A stretch of DNA of 64,000 nucleotides from Myoxocephalus aenaeus (Eukaryota > Chordata > Actinopteri > Perciformes > Cottidae). Both the position numbers and the translations under genes were made by a program. This document shows, in pieces, positions 59,401 to 64,000 of the stretch; the first letter of the stretch is position 1; every line of letters begins with the position of its first letter. The stretch is from NCBI GenBank assembly GCA_038501785.1, contig JBAMJR010000047.1, positions 5,357,501 through 5,421,500 of the forward strand, given 5' to 3'. Below the pieces are notes generated by a model. That model saw only the letters and a list, made by a program, of their open reading frames with translations. It searched no databases and was not told the origin of the DNA.

Positions 59401-60060
59401 GGAATAAAAAACCTACATGCTCACAAAGACCATAACCACGCTGACCCTGTTACATGACTGCTGGCCAATTAATGGCTGCTCAGCAACGTAGGCGTTCTGC
59501 CGGGTGGAATGAAAAGGCAGATACATATATGACGCTGGTCGGAACAAAGAGGCTTCAAATTCCAGGAAGAGGAAAATTCTAAACCCCAGAAACCCAGACA
59601 TTACGCAATGTGACATTAGCAAGGCTGCATGCGCCGCACTTATATTAATTTTCTCGGAATGGAGGAGCTACATCTGTGTAATTATTGAACAAGTGCATTT
59701 ATATAAATGAAGACTGCGCCGGCGTCTTTCTTCAAGGACTGTCGGGAACTTTGAAAAGCGAATCCAACTTCTTCGTCAAGGTTTTTTGTAATCGATCCCT
59801 CCGAACATACATCTCAACATCTGGAATACCGTGTCTTATCCCCTCAGACGCCTTACAGCTCAAAACCATGCCGCACCTCAAGACAGCCTGCATCACAGCC
59901 TCCATATTAGCGGGAAGAACAATAGTGTATAAGGGAGGGTGGGATGGTAATGAGTTCTGGATCACCAACCACATAAACAATACCCTTAACAGATGGGCGC
60001 CAACAAGTACCAGCTGCGGAGGCAGCGGAGCGAGGAGGAGACTTGTCGTGGAGAGGACTA
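56451..60060. other. Non-coding stretch, no gene seen
   Basis: Short TG/G and GA tracts occur at about 56621-56646 and 58128-58146. The segment 57885-57985 has GGCTAATCAATGCGCC and GCACTAATTAAGC words with CpGs, an enhancer-like mix. Frames at 58493-58846 and 59029-59298 contain no recognisable motif or splice-site pair. Confidence 0.5.
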
Positions 60061-60262
60061 AATAAAACCCACTTCTGTGGGGCTCGGTCTTGCCGGGGAC
60101 AGCGGCAGCGGCGACATCCTCCGAGGGAAGGCAACCTGTGGCCGCCGACGCAACGGCGGGGGGGCGAGCAGGTGGAGTGAGGAGGAATGGGCAGGCAGCG
60201 GCGTGCCCCCGCGAGGACGCCGGCTCCACTTTGATCCGATGCATGATTCATCACGGGCTGAC
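60061..60262. other. GC-rich, CpG-rich patch without exon
   Basis: GGCGGCGAC, GCCGCCGACGC and similar words make this about 200 bp markedly GC-rich. Open frames run through it in several phases on both strands, including the longest frame of the window (59732-60244, minus). That is expected when stop codons are scarce for compositional reasons. No protein family is recognised. Confidence 0.4.
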
Positions 60263-62287
60263 GTGACCAAGGACGGCCAAGGAGCTTGCCAAAAAAAGAA
60301 AGAAAAGTTTTTATCCCATTTCCTGAAACTACCCGCTTGATTTATACCTGCGTGCTAAAAGGTGGCGAGTTCGTGGAGATTTCTCCGGGTAAAGTCATTT
60401 GAATGTGTGAAAAGGGTATAGACCCCCGTATAACAGTATAGACCCCGATATTGACGTCCGTAACTTTTTAATGAAGGGGACACATCATGAAAAACTGACT
60501 CAGTCAGTTTGTCGTGGGGCGCCGAGATCAAAAAGCATGCGGTTCAACAAGCCATTCGGACGTGGGCCCCCTTACTGCGTCACATGCTCCAGGTGAAAAT
60601 AGAAAAGCAGAAGTATGAAACTGAAAATGAGCATGAAATGCCCTTTGATGATTTTACTTCTTTAGTTTTTACATTCTCAGACATGTCAAACTGTAGACAC
60701 ATCGTCCTACATTTAGGAGTGATGAAAAAGTAATGAAATGTAATATTACGGTAAGCATGAAACGCTGGAATCCAGTGTTGGGACATTGGCGGCGTTACCC
60801 ATTGCGATACAAAAAGCAGTGCAACATGTCCTCCTGCACTGCAACAATGTGTTCGTGAGTCATCCCCGAGGCTCTGCGCACACGAGAGCCCTCATGATTC
60901 ACTTGTTTTTACGAAAGCAAAAAGAAACCTGGCAATTCACTGCGATCGTCTTTCTCAAAATCCATCCAAGTGACTCAGTCGCACCTCCTGCTCTGAATCA
61001 CTCGGCGTCGAAAAAAGATGCGGTCTCCGCTTCGTCTGCTCGATTGTCTCCCCATTAACCCGGGCTTCCTCTTCATGGCCTTCAGACGAGTCGAGTGCAC
61101 AACATTTGGGCACAAATAGGTCGCGACTCCCCACATATAATTATGCCGATCCGGTCGGCGGGTGATTGAAAGCGCATTTGGCTGATATATGCTTTTCAGG
61201 CACGACGTAAACAGCCAGCAGCATAAACAGAAGAAGAAGAAGAAGGGAAAAAAAGAAAGGAAAAGCACCAGACGCACAGATTGCAAAGGTCCCTTTGATT
61301 GAGGTGGTAGATTAGCCTCAATAAACAATCATTAAAAATAATACCCAGTGGCTTTTAAACGCCTCAAAGAAAAAGCCAGCGCAGAAAAACACAAACCGCT
61401 AGGGCACAGCCTCGGTTTGATACGTTGTCGCTTTGTTATCTGTGCCTGTGCTCACCTGCGAGATGAAGCCTTGAGACAGAGACAAAAAAGCTTGCCAAGC
61501 ATTTAAGTGTGTGTGTGTGTGTGTCTGTCTGTGTGCGTGTGTGTGTGTGTGTGTGCTTGCTGCTCCCTGGAGTGCTGTTGCTGGGTGTGACTCGGCAGTT
61601 TTCAGCCCCGCGACCCTGCGGATGTGAAATCACTTCTCGGGGCACCCCTGGGTGAAGGAACAAAGCACAACAACATAATCACTTCAGAGGAAGTTCAAAC
61701 AGACGAGATACAGTGTGATCGAATTTGCAGCCGCAGTATTTTGGGTTATAATGAGATTTGTTTCTTTGTTCAAAATCGCATTTGCACAGTGTTATCTTTT
61801 AATTATTTTTAGTAGCATGTGCAGCATTTCTTTGGTGAGAATATAGCCTCTCTTATAAAATAGGAAATAAATCAGACTAATTGTGCTGAGGAGCGGGGGG
61901 GGGCAAAAAAACGTTTGGTTTTGTGAAATTCATTCAAATGCTGAAGCAAATCCACAGTTTCACAGATATACACACGAAATAATGAAGAGCTTAATTGAAT
62001 TTGCAAAGACTTTTAATTGTGTTTACATTATCGGGTTATTAAAATATGTGAGGAAAAAATCAATTGTGTGCGTTTGTGCATGGTATACACTGAGCTTGGA
62101 AGGTGGGGGCGTTGCATTACACATACAGCCGTTGGCCGCTGACCATCTGCAATGAGAAGATGTGGAGGTGTTGCATGCCGGGGACTCTTGCCAGCCCAGC
62201 GTGCATCCAAGAGCTCGTCCAACCGCACTGGAGCAAGACCACCGCCTGATGGTAATGATTCAAGCTTTTAATTAATGTTAATTACTT
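60263..62287. other. Non-coding stretch, no gene seen
   Basis: Purine-rich at 61225-61265, and an interrupted (TG)n tract at 61507-61555. At 62255-62290 TTTTAATTAATGTTAATTAC words form an AT-rich motif cluster directly before a hairpin. Confidence 0.5.
61507..61555. repeat. Interrupted (TG)n microsatellite
   Basis: About 49 bp of TG with CTGTCTG and GCG interruptions. Confidence 0.9.
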
Positions 62288-62309
62288 AAGGCGGTGTGAG
62301 TACCGCCTT
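62288..62309. repeat. Hairpin with 8-bp perfect stem
   Basis: AAGGCGGT (62288-62295) pairs with ACCGCCTT (62302-62309) over the loop GTGAGT. It is GC-rich within an AT-rich TAATTA context. No RNA gene family is recognised. Confidence 0.85.
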
Positions 62310-64000
62310 CAATCATAGGATTCATCAGCCATGTTTTGAAACCATCTTGCTATTTGCTCAATAAGACGTACTTTTTAAAAAGCAAAGCAAACATGAAATG
62401 CTCCCTTCTGTTTCTCCATTTGTGTTCAAAATGTCTAAAAATAGCTTAATGGCTCAAGCTCAGGGAGACTAACTGCCAAATGCAGGCTGGGGTATTTCCC
62501 TCATAATGCAACATATTTTCTGCAAAAATCTGATCTGACATATCAGTGTGCACTAAAATGCATTGGTCGGCGCCCCCCAAAAGCGTGGCCCAGCCCAAAA
62601 TACCACGCAATAGCACTGCCGACGGTTGCAGCATATTGTAACACAAACCAGCAATAGGAGGCGAGACAGGTTTTCGATTCGCCTCCAGCAAAGTGGATGC
62701 AGCAGTAGTTCGGCAAATGAGCGGTAAAATATCTGCCACCTTTCCACCCCCCCCCCCAAACACTTCCCTGTCGGCCGTTAGCCGTGTCATCTCCAATATG
62801 AACCCTATCCACGGAGATGTGCACCGCTCACGAGTGTGGGTTACGGTCATTCCAGCTGAGTCGGCGCTTTAATCCGGCTTTTGGGGTGAATTAAGGTGCA
62901 AGACCAGGGGTGCAAATTGATCTTCGCCCCGCTCGTGTTTGGTTGAGAGTTCCTGACAACCTCCGTGATGTACTGTAGCTGTTGTACAACTAATTGGTTC
63001 TGGGTCAAAGGACGGCTCGTATGCAGCCAGAAAAACACGTTTTTTCACAGTAACTTTTTTGGAAATGCATGATGTTGGAACTGGTTAAAAATGATTCATG
63101 AGAGAAATATTCTGACAGTTTACACTTGGCTGGTCAATTCCTGCAAAGTTTCCATTGTTGCAAGTAAAGCACTGCTTTTGGAACGCTATATTTTCTCACA
63201 AAGAACTTTACATTTACCAGCGTAAATATAGGCTTGGTTTACAGCGAACACCAGCTCCCTCTGCCAGCTAGTTTTCCGCTAGATAACAATGGCGTAACAA
63301 AATTACACCGCTTAGCTTCACAATAAATGTCTGCGCTTTATTTTAGCCTGTGTGTTACACAAGAATAACCTAATCTGCGCTCCTCTATATTTTATAAGTG
63401 CATATACATCCGCCTCCACGGCGGTTCAAAATGCATTATGTTTTCCACGGCGTATTGATCTTTTGTTAGTACGGCTGTGATGTATCAGGGGGGTAATATT
63501 AGTTTTCTAACAAGGGGAAAAATGGAGGCGCAATCATTCGGGGGGGAGAAGAGGAGGAGGCAGGAGGACCGAGGGGAGAGATGGAAACACATTGTATTCT
63601 ATCGCTGCAGGCGTGGACGCACTCAAGGTGTTTGCTTGCATGCTACTGCATATTTACTTCAGATGCACCAAGAGTGCCGTTTTTTTGAGGTTTAAAATAA
63701 TAAAATGCCTCCAACTTACTTTCAACAGAGTTCAGAATGTTCTCAACCCATCTGTACAACCATGAGGTCGGGCGTTTTAAAAAAGACGCCAGCCGCCCTG
63801 CAGCAACTGCAATGACCCGTTTTCTCGTTCAATCAGTCGCTGGGGGGCGGGGATGTGTGAAGGGGGGCGTCAGTGTTTAGTTTCGGGGCATTGCCACAGC
63901 AATGAACTAGCTGCATCAAACCTGTGACCTTCTGGTCGCGAGAGGTGCTCCGTCTAATTACCGGGACGCGTTGCTCCGCCGTAGTACCGGCCGTGACCCG
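62310..64000. other. Non-coding stretch, no gene seen
   Basis: The minus frames at 62446-62850 run across a C10 run (62747-62756) and overlap in three phases, so they are not called. A purine-rich block with GGAGG words lies at 63520-63580. No exon, RNA or repeat is recognised to the window end. Confidence 0.5.

Noticed and set aside
59732..60244. Longest open frame of the window (170 codons, minus)
   Set aside because: It crosses a GC-rich patch where other phases and the other strand are also open. No domain, no splice-site pair and no recognisable similarity.
62446..62850. 134-codon minus-strand gene
   Set aside because: It contains a poly-Gly run from a C homopolymer, overlaps two other minus phases, and has no recognisable similarity.

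Overview
The window looks like a gene-poor stretch of a ray-finned fish genome, probably a percomorph teleost. The evidence is a set of repeat types typical of that group: hAT-like DNA transposons, non-LTR retrotransposon (LINE) remnants with jockey/L2-like reverse transcriptase signatures, a tRNA-derived SINE, other interspersed repeats, many long (TG)n/(GA)n tracts, and scattered CpG-rich patches. I found no complete host protein-coding gene and no rRNA, tRNA, snRNA or CRISPR array. The only host-exon candidate is a 171-bp open segment on the minus strand (29854-30024), bounded by plausible splice sites, which I cannot assign to a family. A second open segment (28742-28912, +) looks protein-like but is unidentified.

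Layout. 0-10 kb: non-coding DNA with microsatellites, an interspersed repeat (4594-4740) and two CpG-dense patches (about 3.9 kb and 8.9-9.1 kb). 10.4-11.9 kb: a DNA transposon with 13-bp perfect terminal inverted repeats, holding a smaller inverted-repeat element. 12.5-13.05 kb: a LINE 3' fragment (+). 15.07-16.90 kb: a dead hAT transposon with an intact 8-bp target-site duplication; it was split by a LINE 3' end inserted inside the transposase and carries a 52-bp perfect palindrome. 17.15-17.41 kb: a SINE. 22.98-25.12 kb: decayed LINE pieces (-) with endonuclease, reverse transcriptase and C-terminal signatures in order. 25.57-25.99 kb: another LINE-like fragment (-). 27.1-27.5 kb: two short interspersed-repeat fragments around a 28-bp palindrome. 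28.7-30.0 kb: the two open segments. 32.96 kb: a hairpin with 21-bp perfect arms. 38 kb: an old local duplication. 42.36-42.64 kb: a 69-bp minisatellite whose period is a multiple of three. 44.8 kb: a second, inverted copy of the 4.6-kb repeat. 48.78-49.80 kb: a hAT-like element nested in another DNA element, both with target-site duplications, beside a 96-bp (GA)n tract. 50-64 kb: non-coding DNA with microsatellites and a GC-rich patch at 60.06-60.26 kb.

There is no operon-like or pathway logic. The main content is layered mobile-element history plus possible cis-regulatory DNA. The AT-rich homeodomain-like motif clusters and exon-free CpG patches would fit a developmental-gene desert or a large intron, but that is inference: no flanking gene is identifiable from this window alone.
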